64,000 bases of DNA from Treponema vincentii F0403 (GTDB lineage Bacteria; Spirochaetota; Spirochaetia; Treponematales; Treponemataceae), in assembly GCF_000412995.1 (NCBI RefSeq), contig NZ_KE332512.1, positions 124,001 through 188,000 of the forward strand, in the 5' to 3' direction. The notes below the pieces were generated by a model. The model saw only the letters and a program-made list of their open reading frames with translations, ran no database searches and was not told the DNA's origin. The translations under genes and the position numbers were made by a program. Shown here piece by piece: positions 35,171-43,593 of this stretch (position 1 is its first letter; each line of letters opens with the position of its first letter).

Positions 35171-36510
35171 ATGTTGGAAATGTTAGGCGCCATTATTGCG
35201 CCAATCAACAGTTGGCTCTACTACCCCATCTTGATTATTTTGCTGCTGGGTGTAGGGATCTATTTTACTGTCCGTTCGGGATTCTTACAGGTACGGTTAC
35301 TCGGAGAAGCGTTTAGAGTTACCGTCGAAAAACCGATGAAGGAAGGGGACGTATCGTCGTTTCAGACCTTGATGGTAACAACCGCATCAAGAGTCGGTAC
35401 CGGCAATATTGTCGGTGTTGCAAGTGCTATTTGCTTAGGCGGTTACGGCGCGGTGTTTTGGATGTGGATTGTCGCGATTATCGGCGGTTCGTCTGCATTT
35501 ATCGAATCGACACTTGCGCAAATTTACAAGCGACGGGATGAAAACGGCGGCTGCTACGGAGGTCCTGCGTATTATATCGAAACAGCATTAAAGAGCAGAA
35601 TTCTCGGCATTATTTTTGCGATCAGCCTTATTCTTACGTATGCAATCGGCTTTAATATGCTTGCCGCGTTCAATTTACAAACCAGCTTTACCGTCTACAG
35701 TTTTTATGACCCGAAAGTAACACCCTGGATTATCGGCGCCATATTGGCAGTGATGACCGGTTATTGCTTGTTCGGCGGCGGAAAGCGCATCTTGAAGGTA
35801 ACATCAATTTTAGTTCCCATCATGGGCGCAATTTACGTTGTTGTTTCACTCGTGATAGTCATCATGCATATTTCTGCAATGCCGGCGGTTTTCGCACGTA
35901 TTTTTGCCGATGCATTCGATTTTAAAGCGATCTTCGGCGGTGTTGCCGGTTCTTGTATGATGTACGGTATTAAGCGCGGGCTTTATTCCAACGAGGCCGG
36001 TATCGGTTCGGCGCCGAATGCTGCAGCTACGGCTCTTATCAGTCATCCCGTTAAGCAGGGGCTGGTACAGATGCTTTCGGTATTCCTCGACACGCTTATT
36101 ATATGTAGCGCTACTGCCTTTATGTGCTTTAGCGCCGGTATAGAGCCGTCAGAATCCTTAACCGGTGCGCCGTATGTGCAGGCTGCCTTGTCCTCGCTGA
36201 TGGGCAATTTCGGAAACCATTTTATCACGTTCTCGCTGATATTATTTGCTTTTACCACCCTGCTCGGAAACTTGTACTATGTTGATGATAACCTCGCGTA
36301 CATTTACGGGAAGGTTCCCGGCAAAACCTTTATGCTGGTGTTTTGTTGATGGGCATTATGGCCTTGATTAACTTACCGGCAATCTTCCTTTTAGGAAAGA
36401 CCGCACTGAAGGCTTTGAAGGATTACGAAAAACAGCGCAAAGAAGGAAAAGACCCGGTATTCCATGCAGCCGACATCGGTATGCAGGAAAAACTGGATTT
36501 CTGGAATTAA
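35171..36510 (+). pseudogene. Sodium:alanine/glutamine symporter (AGCS family), disrupted near the C-terminus
   Basis: The first 392 residues form a normal AGCS carrier (NSWLYYPILIILLLGVGIYFT..., VTTASRVGTGNIVGVASAI, KRGLYSNEAGIGSAPNAAA) with about ten membrane segments. After MLVFC the frame meets TGA at 36347-36349. The expected C-terminal tail, MGIMALINLPAIFLLGKTA...EKLDFWN, follows directly in another frame up to the TAA at 36510. The membrane segment normally between these two points (about 25 residues) is absent. A short deletion at GTTTTGTTGATGGG, probably between small direct repeats, explains both. With glsA it formed a glutamine-use pair; transport is now likely impaired. Confidence 0.85.
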
Positions 36511-36530
36511 AACTTTTTTTAATTATGGAT

Positions 36531-36570
36531 ACGGACGTCTAAAGATAAGAAATTTTTAGGCGTCCGTTTT
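36531..36570 (+). terminator. Rho-independent terminator of glsA/symporter
   Basis: ACGGACGTCTAAA (36531-36543) pairs with TTTAGGCGTCCGT (36555-36567), one G-U pair, followed by T residues. It is 21 bases after the last stop codon. Confidence 0.88.
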
Positions 36571-36684
36571 ATGAGAACTGCATTTTCTAATGTTCTGTGT
36601 TGAGGGATTTGCTAATTCTTTCGAAAAAGCCGTATAGCGATTATTTACGGCGTGTGGTAAAACATCGCTACTGATTAACATCCT

Positions 36685-36824
36685 GGGGATGTCTCAAAAG
36701 TTGGTTACTTTTTCGACATCCCCGCGAGTTTAAAATTAAGTCTTTATACAGTAATGACTTAATTTTAAACATCGCATCTAAATCTAAGGAAACTGTCCAA
36801 AAACTGAAGTTTTTGGACAGCCCC
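36685..36824 (+). repeat. Composite three-hairpin intergenic repeat, copy 2
   Basis: The first hairpin GGGGATGTC...GACATCCCC (36685-36693, 36715-36723) encloses AAAAGTTGGTTACTTTTT. The middle stem is GTTTAAAATTAAGT / ACTTAATTTTAAAC (36728-36741, 36757-36770), 14 bp with a 15-nt loop. A linker follows (ATCGCATCTAAATCTAAGGA), then the third hairpin CTGTCC-AAAAACT...AGTTTTT-GGACAG (36793-36820, 13-bp arms). Order, spacing and linkers match copy 1 at 7936-8076, while stem sequences differ in compensating ways. Confidence 0.85.
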
Positions 36825-36841
36825 GTTCTAAAGGGGAGATT

Positions 36842-36865
36842 GTAAAGAGGGTTCTCCCTCTTTAC
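36842..36865. terminator. Perfect 10-bp hairpin
   Basis: GTAAAGAGGG (36842-36851), loop TTCT, CCCTCTTTAC (36856-36865). It is next to the 21-bp hairpin, and the two may act together at the 3' end of the minus-strand chemoreceptor message. Confidence 0.5.
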
Positions 36866-36889
36866 CCGTCATTTTTCTTTTTAGGGGTC

Positions 36890-36938
36890 GTAGGGGATAT
36901 TTTTCTTTTTATCGGAAAAAAAGAAAAATATCCCCTAC
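36890..36938 (-). terminator. Perfect 21-bp hairpin after the chemoreceptor gene
   Basis: The arm GTAGGGGATATTTTTCTTTTT (36890-36910) pairs without mismatch with 36918-36938 around a seven-base loop. It lies six bases beyond the chemoreceptor stop on the minus strand. The arm contains the A/U tracts that a terminator would use, though its length is unusual. Confidence 0.6.
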
Positions 36939-36944
36939 TTGGTT

Positions 36945-39029
36945 TTAAACTTTGAATTTGGAAATCTCTTGAGCCAGCGTCATAATGCTTTTCTTATTTT
37001 TCTGGCTGATTTCATCCACTTCATGGACGGCTCTATTGATTTGCTCCGCGCCGGAAGCCATCTCGTTCATACTGTCCGTAATAATATGCGTTAAGTTGTC
37101 GAGTTTGTGCATTTCTCGCGTAACGCTTTCTCCGCCTTTGAGCATTTCTTCGGAACCGGCCTGTACTTCCATTGTAACCATATTGATATTTTTGATGGCA
37201 GTCAGCACTTCTTTACTGCCCTTTTCCTGTTCTCGCATTGCTTCGGTAAGCCGGTTACTCATGTCCTTTACCTGGTCCGCCAAATTGAAAATAGCATTGA
37301 ATTTGTCCTCAACCGTTTTAGAAGAGTCCGAAAGCGTTTCAATTTCGCCGCTTAACATTTTAAGCGTTGCCGTTATTGTTTTTCCTTGAACCGAAGATTC
37401 TTCAGCAAGTTTTCTGATTTCATCGGCAACGACGGCGAAGCCTTTCCCCGCCTCTCCTGCATGGGCTGCCTCGATAGCCGCATTCATTGCAAGTAAATTC
37501 GTTTGTGAGGCAATGTGCTGAATAACGCTAGACGCCTCCATTAACGAACCTGATTCTTCGGCAAGTTTTTGTGTTACGCCGTTCGACGTTACGATGGTTT
37601 CTTTACCGGCGTTTGTAGCTATTACAAGGTCTTTGATGGAATCGGAAGTTTTATTTAACATCTGTGTTATAGAAGCAATATTTGCGACCATCTGTTCTAT
37701 CGAAGCGGTAGATTGAGCGACGCTTCCTGCTTGCGCTTCAATACTGCCATTGAGCTGCTTGATTGTTTTAACGATTTCTTCAACGGTTGCAGCGGTTTCG
37801 GTAACGCTTGCACTTTGCGTTAACGATTGCTGTTTAACGCCGACGATATTTGCATTGATTTCATGGATTGCACTTGCCGTTTGGGTTACGTTACCGGCAA
37901 GCTCGCTGCCGACCTGTCTCATGCTATCCGTGTTTGCTTTTACCATACTGATAGAAGTTCTTATCTTTTCTATTGTCCGGTTAAAATACGATGACATAGC
38001 GCTGAATTCTTTTGAGGTACGGACGGATAAATTGACGGTTAAATCGCCTTCACCTTCCGCTATGTTTTTCAGTGCGTTGTTTATCTGTCTGAACATAGAA
38101 GTAACATACGAAAGCGACAGGAAAACAGCGATCGCGCATATCAAAAAGACAACCGCGCCGAACAAAAATGCTTTGAACCGCATGGTATATATGTCAGAGA
38201 AAATACTTTGTTCCGATACACCGATACAGAATATCCAGCCGGTCATAGTATCATAGTGCGGAATGGAAAGATAATAATCCTTGCCGACATTAATTCTCAG
38301 GAGCTTATCGGTATCGTTTTGCATATTGCCGAGAAAAGCCTTATACCTTTTATCGGTAATACTATCGACCGTGTCATTAAACGAATATTCGGGGTGTACG
38401 ACGAAATGTCCCGTGTGATCGACGATGAATACGGTATTTTTTCCGCCGCTATCATGCTCCATCAGCAGCGATTGCAGTTTATCAATCTTAATATTCGTTG
38501 CAAGAACACCGACCGTAGCGCCGTCTTTGATAAGCGGAGTACTCATGGTAATCATCGGAATATTCCGCACGCTGTCCATATAAACATCGGTAAATGAGGT
38601 TTTGTTATTTCGTATCGCAACTGTATACCATGGCCGTCTTTTGGGAATAAAATCTGCGGGAGGCTGCCAGTCGGATGAGTCGATATATACACCGTTTTCA
38701 AGTCCGGCGTATATATCGAATAAATTTTCATGAAAATTTTTATCAATGTTTGAGGCCACGTCATACATCGCCTGAGGATCGTCGAGATGCCGTTCAACTT
38801 CACGGGCGGTTGTTTCCAATATCCTTGCCCGCTCCGTTACGAACGTATTAAGAAGCGATAAGTAGTAATTTTTCTCCGCGACAAGCGTTTCCTGTGCATT
38901 TACGGTGATTATCCGTTTTGCTTGGACAAACCATACCAACGACAGCAAAAACACAATGATTGCAAAGGGGATGGTCAACATAATTAATAATTGTGCTCTT
39001 ATGGAAAGAGACGAATAACTGTTTTTCAT
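36945..39029 (-). CDS. Methyl-accepting chemotaxis protein with dCache sensor
   Basis: 694 residues. The first membrane segment is at about 10-35, followed by a periplasmic dCache_1-type sensor (about 40-285: [50 protein letters not shown]). A second membrane segment (about 290-315), HAMP and the signalling coiled coil follow, with tip [20 protein letters not shown]. It signals to CheA/CheW. ATG 39029 is preferred to a TTG at 39080 because the -10 box ends ten bases before it. The cytoplasmic half is nearly the same as that of the receptor at the window start. The ligand is probably a small molecule such as an amino acid. Confidence 0.95.
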   Translation of the reverse strand: MKNSYSSLSIRAQLLIMLTIPFAIIVFLLSLVWFVQAKRIITVNAQETLVAEKNYYLSLLNTFVTERARILETTAREVERHLDDPQAMYDVASNIDKNFHENLFDIYAGLENGVYIDSSDWQPPADFIPKRRPWYTVAIRNNKTSFTDVYMDSVRNIPMITMSTPLIKDGATVGVLATNIKIDKLQSLLMEHDSGGKNTVFIVDHTGHFVVHPEYSFNDTVDSITDKRYKAFLGNMQNDTDKLLRINVGKDYYLSIPHYDTMTGWIFCIGVSEQSIFSDIYTMRFKAFLFGAVVFLICAIAVFLSLSYVTSMFRQINNALKNIAEGEGDLTVNLSVRTSKEFSAMSSYFNRTIEKIRTSISMVKANTDSMRQVGSELAGNVTQTASAIHEINANIVGVKQQSLTQSASVTETAATVEEIVKTIKQLNGSIEAQAGSVAQSTASIEQMVANIASITQMLNKTSDSIKDLVIATNAGKETIVTSNGVTQKLAEESGSLMEASSVIQHIASQTNLLAMNAAIEAAHAGEAGKGFAVVADEIRKLAEESSVQGKTITATLKMLSGEIETLSDSSKTVEDKFNAIFNLADQVKDMSNRLTEAMREQEKGSKEVLTAIKNINMVTMEVQAGSEEMLKGGESVTREMHKLDNLTHIITDSMNEMASGAEQINRAVHEVDEISQKNKKSIMTLAQEISKFKV

Positions 39030-39039
39030 ATTAGATATT

Positions 39040-39067
39040 ATTATCTCTATAAGGGGGTGATTGTCAA
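39040..39067 (-). promoter_or_regulatory. Promoter of chemoreceptor gene, leaderless arrangement
   Basis: On the minus strand: -35 TTGACA (39067-39062), 16-bp spacer, -10 GATAAT (39045-39040). Ten bases separate the -10 box from the ATG. It abuts the transposase remnant. Confidence 0.65.
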
Positions 39068-39070
39068 TAG

Positions 39071-39283
39071 TACATTGCAAAAGATAATGATTATATTCTG
39101 GCTCTTAAAGGAAATCATCCGCTTATGGAGCAGGAGGTAAAGGACTTCTTTCTTAGTCCTGCACCAGCGACTCGGAGCGTCTATACGACCTTTGATAAAG
39201 GACATGGGAGAATAGAAAGGCGAATATTATCAGAAGAATTGTTTACAACAGAATTAAGATGCTTTCTAAAATGGATACACTGA
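39071..39283 (+). pseudogene. ISAs1-type transposase fragment
   Basis: The frame reads [23 protein letters not shown] and later FDKGHGRIERRILS, matching the middle of ISAs1-family (DDE, H-repeat-associated) transposases. The lead-in has a stop at 39068 and the fragment ends at TGA 39281. About 70 codons of a roughly 370-residue protein remain, with neither end of the IS visible. It is an old, dead copy. Confidence 0.75.
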
Positions 39284-39436
39284 GTATGGGCAAGCGCGCT
39301 TGCATCTACGACGATAATTTTAGAGCTCAGATCCTTTTTTCATGCTGGAGCCCTGGTCCGGTGTGTTTTAGACGTGGACGCTGATCGATTGACGGTAACA
39401 GTGTTTCCTTTTACAATAGCTATAAAGGAGATAACG

Positions 39437-39838
39437 ATGGACAACTGTATTTTTTGTAAAATTATTAAGGGTGAAATTCCGTGCATGAAAGTCTATGAAG
39501 ATGAGCACACGATTGTCTTTATGGATATTGCAAAGGATGTCGACGGGCATATACTCGTTGTGCCTAAAAAGCATGTTACGAATATCTTGGATGCCGACGG
39601 AAAAACGTTCCATCATGTAATGGATACGGTGAAAAAGGTAGCAAAGCATTGTGTAGACAACTGCGGGTATGAAGGCATCAATATACTGAATGCAAATAAC
39701 CAATGTGCGGGGCAAACGGTTTTTCATCTCCATATACATTTGATTCCGAGAAAATCCGGCGATGCCATACCGGGTTTCCCAAGGTTCGGCGGAGCGGTAC
39801 ACCCGATAGAAGACATCTACAAAAAACTTAAAATGTAA
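39437..39838 (+). CDS. HIT-family nucleotide-binding protein
   Basis: 133 residues. CIFCKIIKGEIPCMKVYED opens the protein, and the histidine triad is QTVFHLHIHLIPR near residue 100. HIT proteins of this group hydrolyse nucleoside phosphoramidates or dinucleotides. ATG 39437 follows AAAGGAG. The gene is followed by ispE, which has its own promoter, so it is probably a one-gene unit. Confidence 0.93.
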   Translation: MDNCIFCKIIKGEIPCMKVYEDEHTIVFMDIAKDVDGHILVVPKKHVTNILDADGKTFHHVMDTVKKVAKHCVDNCGYEGINILNANNQCAGQTVFHLHIHLIPRKSGDAIPGFPRFGGAVHPIEDIYKKLKM

Positions 39839-39912
39839 GGGTACGTGCTGAAAAAAAAGGTAGTGCTGAAAATTTGATCAACTTTTTATAGATGTGAAGA
39901 GAATCCGCCATA

Positions 39913-39940
39913 TTGACAAAAGTCGGATTATATGAATAAT
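39913..39940 (+). promoter_or_regulatory. Promoter of ispE, leaderless arrangement
   Basis: -35 TTGACA (39913-39918), 16-bp spacer, -10 AATAAT (39935-39940). The -10 box covers an upstream in-frame ATG (39932), which rules that start out and favours ATG 39950, nine bases on. Confidence 0.65.
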
Positions 39941-39949
39941 ACTTCAAGC

Positions 39950-40816
39950 ATGAGTGCCGATGCAGTTAGTCTTTGTGCTTATGCAAAGATTAATATTCAT
40001 CTAAAGGTTCTGGCAAAAAGAGAAGACGGGTTTCATAACCTAGAAAGTATTTTTCAGCGTATTTCGATAGCAGATTATCTTTCCATAACAAGATCAAACG
40101 ATTTGCACGGTTGTACGGTTGAATCTCCTTTGTTGCCGTTACCGGCTGAAAACACACTGACGAAAGCGTGGACGGTGTTTAGCGGCGCAACAGGTATTGA
40201 CACCGGTATAGCAGTACGGCTGATAAAAAATCTTCCTGCGGGAAGCGGTTTGGGAGCAGGGTCTTCCGATGCAGCCGCTTTGCTGAAGGCTGTAAATGAG
40301 CTTTTTGCAATGCCTTTGAGCAATGCCGAACTGACAGAACTTGCTTTGCAGGTTGGAAGCGACGTACCGTTCTTTCTTAGCGGTAATGCAGGTGTTGTTA
40401 CAGGGCGGGGTGAGGTTTTTAAGCCGCTGCAAGCCCGTACCGATTGTTTCGGTATACTGATTTGGCCGGATGTACAGAGTTCAACAAAAGAAGCGTATCT
40501 GTTGCTGGACGACCAAAAGAAAGAGCCTTTTGATGAGCCTGACGCATGGGGATATGAAAAACTAAGCGAACAGTATCATGCTCCGTTTAAAGCATGGCAG
40601 TTCGTTAATGATTTTCAACCGATGCTTGAACAGCGTTATCCTGTTATCAGCCGGGTGTGTACCGATTTTTATGAACAGGGTGCGGAATTTGCGCAAATGA
40701 GCGGTTCCGGATCGGCTGTTTTCGGGTTGTTTAGGTCTGAACGCCTTATGACGTCAGCTTTCCAAGTTTTGGCAAAAAGATGGAGCTGGTGTAAACCGTT
40801 TCTCTTACTTGCTTAA
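39950..40816 (+). CDS. ispE: 4-diphosphocytidyl-2-C-methyl-D-erythritol kinase
   Basis: 288 residues. It phosphorylates CDP-methylerythritol with ATP, the fourth step of the MEP isoprenoid pathway. The substrate motif AYAKINIHLKV is close to the start, the GHMP ATP loop LPAGSGLGAGSSDAAALL is intact (about residues 92-109), and motif 3 QMSGSGSAVFGLF is near the end. ATG 39950 is chosen on the position of the promoter and the usual spacing to AKIN. The stop overlaps the -35 box of spoVG. Confidence 0.94.
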   Translation: MSADAVSLCAYAKINIHLKVLAKREDGFHNLESIFQRISIADYLSITRSNDLHGCTVESPLLPLPAENTLTKAWTVFSGATGIDTGIAVRLIKNLPAGSGLGAGSSDAAALLKAVNELFAMPLSNAELTELALQVGSDVPFFLSGNAGVVTGRGEVFKPLQARTDCFGILIWPDVQSSTKEAYLLLDDQKKEPFDEPDAWGYEKLSEQYHAPFKAWQFVNDFQPMLEQRYPVISRVCTDFYEQGAEFAQMSGSGSAVFGLFRSERLMTSAFQVLAKRWSWCKPFLLLA

Positions 40817-40837
40817 TAAAACTTTGCGGTGTATAAT
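40809..40837 (+). promoter_or_regulatory. Promoter of spoVG
   Basis: -35 TTGCTT (40809-40814), 17-bp spacer, -10 TATAAT (40832-40837). The -35 box lies over the last codons of ispE. Confidence 0.8.
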
Positions 40838-40863
40838 GGATTTACCGTAAGGAGGGGCATGGT

Positions 40864-41124
40864 ATGACGATCACTGATGTCCAAATCCGGAAAACCGTAG
40901 CTGAAGGCAAATTGAAGGCTTACGCAACCGTTACCTTTGACGAATGCTTCGTATTGCATAATGTGAAGCTTATTGAAGGGGAAAAGGGCGTTTTTGTTGC
41001 GATGCCGAGCCGCAGAACTAAGACCGGCACGTATAAGGATATTGCCCATCCGATAACGCCTGAGTTCCGATCGGTGTTGCAAGAAAAAATACTTTCCGCA
41101 TACGAGGCTTGTGCTGAAAGCTAG
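40864..41124 (+). CDS. spoVG: SpoVG family nucleic-acid-binding regulator
   Basis: 86 residues, full length. The N-terminus MTITDVQIRKTVAEGKLKAYATVTFDECFVLHNVKLIEG and the FVAMPSRRTKTGTYKDIAHPI loop are hallmarks. In spirochetes and Gram-positives SpoVG binds DNA and RNA and tunes expression of metabolic and virulence genes. An AAGGAGG site lies upstream. A terminator follows at 41165, so it is a monocistronic message. Confidence 0.96.
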   Translation: MTITDVQIRKTVAEGKLKAYATVTFDECFVLHNVKLIEGEKGVFVAMPSRRTKTGTYKDIAHPITPEFRSVLQEKILSAYEACAES

Positions 41125-41164
41125 AACCGATTTGTGCAGGCCGGTTTGTAGAGGTGTAGAAAAT

Positions 41165-41192
41165 ACCGTGTGTTTTTTCGCACGGTTTTTTA
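41165..41192 (+). terminator. Rho-independent terminator of spoVG
   Basis: ACCGTGTG, a T-rich loop, CGCACGGT (one G-U pair), then a run of T. It lies directly before tRNA-Gln. Confidence 0.85.
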
Positions 41193-41195
41193 TAA

Positions 41196-41268
41196 TGGGA
41201 CGTCGGCAAGTGGTAAGCCAACGGCTTTTGGTGCCGTCATTCCGTAGGTTCGAATCCTACCGTCCCAG
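41196..41268 (+). tRNA. tRNA-Gln (anticodon UUG)
   Basis: 73 bases. The acceptor stem TGGGACG (41196-41202) pairs with CGTCCCA (41261-41267), with discriminator G and no encoded CCA. The anticodon stem ACGGC/GCCGT carries loop TTTTGGT, giving anticodon TTG, and the T arm is GTAGG-TTCGAAT-CCTAC. It reads CAA (and CAG by wobble). In genomes lacking GlnRS it would be charged as Glu-tRNA and amidated; that cannot be told here. Confidence 0.97.
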
Positions 41269-41282
41269 TCTGAAGAAGATGC

Positions 41283-41308
41283 GGCTCTTATTCAATTGAA
41301 TAAGAGCC
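41283..41308 (+). terminator. Perfect 26-bp palindrome after tRNA-Gln
   Basis: GGCTCTTATTCAATTGAATAAGAGCC is its own reverse complement (10-bp arms with a CAATTG centre). It lies 15 bases beyond the tRNA. No long U-tract follows, so it may act as a 3' processing or termination signal. Confidence 0.55.
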
Positions 41309-41312
41309 TGTG

Positions 41313-41340
41313 TTGACTTTTGTATGAATGTAAATATAAA
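41313..41340 (+). promoter_or_regulatory. Promoter of ribosomal protein L25 gene
   Basis: -35 TTGACT (41313-41318), 16-bp spacer, -10 TATAAA (41335-41340). The leader to the ATG at 41403 is about 60 bases and contains an AAAGGAG site. Confidence 0.7.
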
Positions 41341-41402
41341 AAAGGGGCTTTTCAGAAGGAAGGAGCCTCTTGTTTGCTTTATGTGCAAAGGAGTTCCTGA
41401 TT

Positions 41403-42041
41403 ATGGAAGAGAGAGTTTTGACTGCCTGCCGCCGTACAGGTTTTGGAAAAGCCGCTGCTGCAAAGTGCCGCAGAGCTGATCGTTTGCCTGCAGTTATGTA
41501 TGATCATGCCGGTCATTCAACGGCTATTGATGTTCCCTATCGCGATTTTGAAAAATTATTCAAAACAGTTACCGAGAGTACCCTTATCACCGTTAAGGTG
41601 GATGAAAAAGACGAGTACGAAGTTTTTATTAAAGATTATCAATATGATATAGTGACCGATAAAGTTTCCCATGCAGATTTCTATGCCGTTGAACGCGGTC
41701 AGCTGTTGCGGACTAAAATCCAGATTCGGCTTTCCGGTTCTCCTGAAGCTTGCCGCCAAGGCGCTATTTTGGAAACTGGTATTGCAGAACTTGAGGTTGA
41801 ATGTTTACCGCGCAACTTGCCTGAGCGTATTATAGTTAATGTCGAAACGCTCGGTGCTAACGAAGCTATTCACGTGCGGGATATTAAAGTTCCCGAAGGT
41901 GTTAAGATTTTAACGGATGCCGACCTCGCAGTTGCAATGGTTAAATTTGTGAAAGAAGAAGCTCCTGCCGCAACGGAGGAAGCTGCTCCTGCAGATGCTG
42001 CCGCACCTGCGGATGCCGCCGCTCCGGAAGCAAAAGCGTAG
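41403..42041 (+). CDS. rplY: 50S ribosomal protein L25 (Ctc form)
   Basis: 212 residues. The N-terminal L25 domain (LTACRRTGFGKAAAAKCRRADRLPAVMY...) binds 5S rRNA, and the C-terminal TL5/Ctc domain covers the rest. The protein ends in an Ala/Pro/Glu-rich low-complexity tail of about 35 residues (EEAPAATEEAAPADAAAP). ATG 41403 follows AAAGGAG. A strong terminator lies just after the gene. Confidence 0.95.
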   Translation: MEERVLTACRRTGFGKAAAAKCRRADRLPAVMYDHAGHSTAIDVPYRDFEKLFKTVTESTLITVKVDEKDEYEVFIKDYQYDIVTDKVSHADFYAVERGQLLRTKIQIRLSGSPEACRQGAILETGIAELEVECLPRNLPERIIVNVETLGANEAIHVRDIKVPEGVKILTDADLAVAMVKFVKEEAPAATEEAAPADAAAPADAAAPEAKA

Positions 42042-42053
42042 CCGTTTTATCGG

Positions 42054-42082
42054 AGTGCAGGTTTTATACCTGCACTTTTTTT
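42054..42082 (+). terminator. Rho-independent terminator of rplY
   Basis: AGTGCAGGT, five-base loop, ACCTGCACT, followed by seven T. Confidence 0.95.
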
Positions 42083-42093
42083 ATTTTCAGCTC

Positions 42094-42122
42094 TTGTCTT
42101 TTTCCCATAAACCTTTTATTCT
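42094..42122 (+). promoter_or_regulatory. Promoter of tilS operon, leaderless arrangement
   Basis: -35 TTGTCT (42094-42099), 17-bp spacer, -10 TATTCT (42117-42122), nine bases before ATG 42132. No ribosome binding site. Confidence 0.55.
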
Positions 42123-42131
42123 CCTCGGTGT

Positions 42132-43589
42132 ATGCCTACCCATCCGCTTGTCGATGCCGTATTTCACAACCTTAAACCCATCGTAGGGAATTCCTCTTGT
42201 CATTTTTTGCTTGCATGCTCCGGCGGTGCGGATTCTACAGCATTACTGCTGGCCTTTCGGCAGCTGCAGCCGGTTCTTTCATGCCGGTTATCCGTTGTTA
42301 CCGTTAACCATAATATCCGCAGTGCGGAAGAAAGCGCGGACGATTCTGCTTTTGTCGCCGGTTTGTGCAGCGGTTTTGAACCGGCTATTCCTTATATTAT
42401 TGAAGAAATTCCCGCGGGAGAAGTTGCCCGCTATGCAAAGGAACGCGGGCGGGGAACCGAAGATGCCGCGCGTACGCTCCGGTATTGCCTTTTTGAAAAA
42501 ACAGCCGATTCCGTAAGCGCCGATTTTATTGTTACGGCACATAACCTAAGCGATGTATATGAAACGGTGCTGATGCGGCTTTTCCAAGGCGGCGGCACGG
42601 CGAGCTTATCGATAATGCCGGTGCGGCGGGGGCGATATTTGCGGCCGCTTATTACGGTAGAGCGGAACAGTATAGAAGAATTTTTGCGGCAGCAGGGGAT
42701 TGTGTGGCGCGAAGATGCAACGAATGCGGGGAATACGTATCTGCGCAACCGGATTAGGCATTATCTGCTGCCGGCATTGTCCCAAGCCTTCGGCGGATGG
42801 CGCGCCGGACTGGATAAAACTTTGCAGCGGATTGCGTTAGATCGCTCGTTCTGTGAAAACGCGCTGGTCTCCGCACAGACCAACTTTACCGGCGCAGCGG
42901 ATTGGACTGCGTGCAGGCACGGTGCAATCGCAATCGAGGCTGCTTTTTTTGATTTGCTGCCGCCTGCGCTGCGGCTTAGGCTGCTTGAACAAGGATGCCG
43001 GCGGCTTGGTATCGGGGAACGGGTTCCGTTAGGGATACTGCTTCGACTTTCGTCTGAACTGCCGGTAGAGCCATCGGAAACGCCGCCAGTATCGACAAAA
43101 CCATTAGATATTATGGAAAAGCAAGCGAGTAGTCATGCAAGGATTTCGGCAGCCGGTATTCTCCGGTTGGAGCGTCGCGGCGGACGCCTCCTTCTTTTTG
43201 ACAATACGGCATACATGAAGCTTTACAATCAAAAATCGTATTCTCTTACTATTACGAAATGCGGCCTATATGTGTATCCTCTTGGACAGCTGGAAGTTTA
43301 TAAAATAGCCGAAGGGATTTTTATTCGGGATAGCGAAGATAAAAGTCAGGGGATCGGCCCGCTTACACTGCCTCTTTCGATACGCTCAAGGCGCGCCGGC
43401 GACCGGATTCAAATGAGCTCCGGGAAATTAAAAGAAGTAAAAAAAATTTTGAATGAATGGCATGTTGATTCACTTGCCCGCGAACTTTTGCCGATTATCA
43501 TAGAGGATAGCTGTATACAAAAATGTACGCGTATCCGCGCTTTGTACGGCAGTATGCTTGGATATAAGAACTGGTTTGTGGAGGAATAA
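42132..43589 (+). CDS. tilS: tRNA(Ile)-lysidine synthetase
   Basis: 485 residues. The PP-loop ATPase signature SGGADSTALLLAF is at about residues 30-42, with VTVNHNIRSAEESADD and the TAHNLSDVYETVLMRLFQGGG motif typical of TilS. It converts C34 of tRNA-Ile2 to lysidine so that AUA is read as isoleucine; it is essential. The C-terminal third (IRSRRAGDRIQMS...) is the TilS_C domain. It heads a tight operon (gap 4, overlap 4, gap 33 bases) with the TPR protein, the protease and TrkH. Confidence 0.93.
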   Translation: MPTHPLVDAVFHNLKPIVGNSSCHFLLACSGGADSTALLLAFRQLQPVLSCRLSVVTVNHNIRSAEESADDSAFVAGLCSGFEPAIPYIIEEIPAGEVARYAKERGRGTEDAARTLRYCLFEKTADSVSADFIVTAHNLSDVYETVLMRLFQGGGTASLSIMPVRRGRYLRPLITVERNSIEEFLRQQGIVWREDATNAGNTYLRNRIRHYLLPALSQAFGGWRAGLDKTLQRIALDRSFCENALVSAQTNFTGAADWTACRHGAIAIEAAFFDLLPPALRLRLLEQGCRRLGIGERVPLGILLRLSSELPVEPSETPPVSTKPLDIMEKQASSHARISAAGILRLERRGGRLLLFDNTAYMKLYNQKSYSLTITKCGLYVYPLGQLEVYKIAEGIFIRDSEDKSQGIGPLTLPLSIRSRRAGDRIQMSSGKLKEVKKILNEWHVDSLARELLPIIIEDSCIQKCTRIRALYGSMLGYKNWFVEE

Positions 43590-43593
43590 TAGA

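Larger units (their letters stand above)
36511..36944. other. Non-coding stretch with terminator, composite repeat and two palindromes
   Basis: 434 bases between the symporter and the chemoreceptor (opposite strands). From left to right it holds the symporter terminator, a trace of another repeat (AAACATCGC near 36660), the composite repeat, a 10-bp perfect hairpin and a 21-bp perfect hairpin. No coding capacity is seen. Confidence 0.8.
39030..39436. other. Region between chemoreceptor and HIT gene with a transposase relic
   Basis: About 400 bases with no intact gene. It holds the chemoreceptor promoter, the ISAs1-type remnant at 39071-39283 and unassigned DNA up to the HIT gene. A 36-codon open frame after the remnant (from ATG 39271) has no recognisable product. 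Confidence 0.6.

Noticed and set aside
39932-39949. Upstream start codon for ispE
   Set aside because: The ATG at 39932 lies in the promoter between -35 and -10, so it cannot be in the message.
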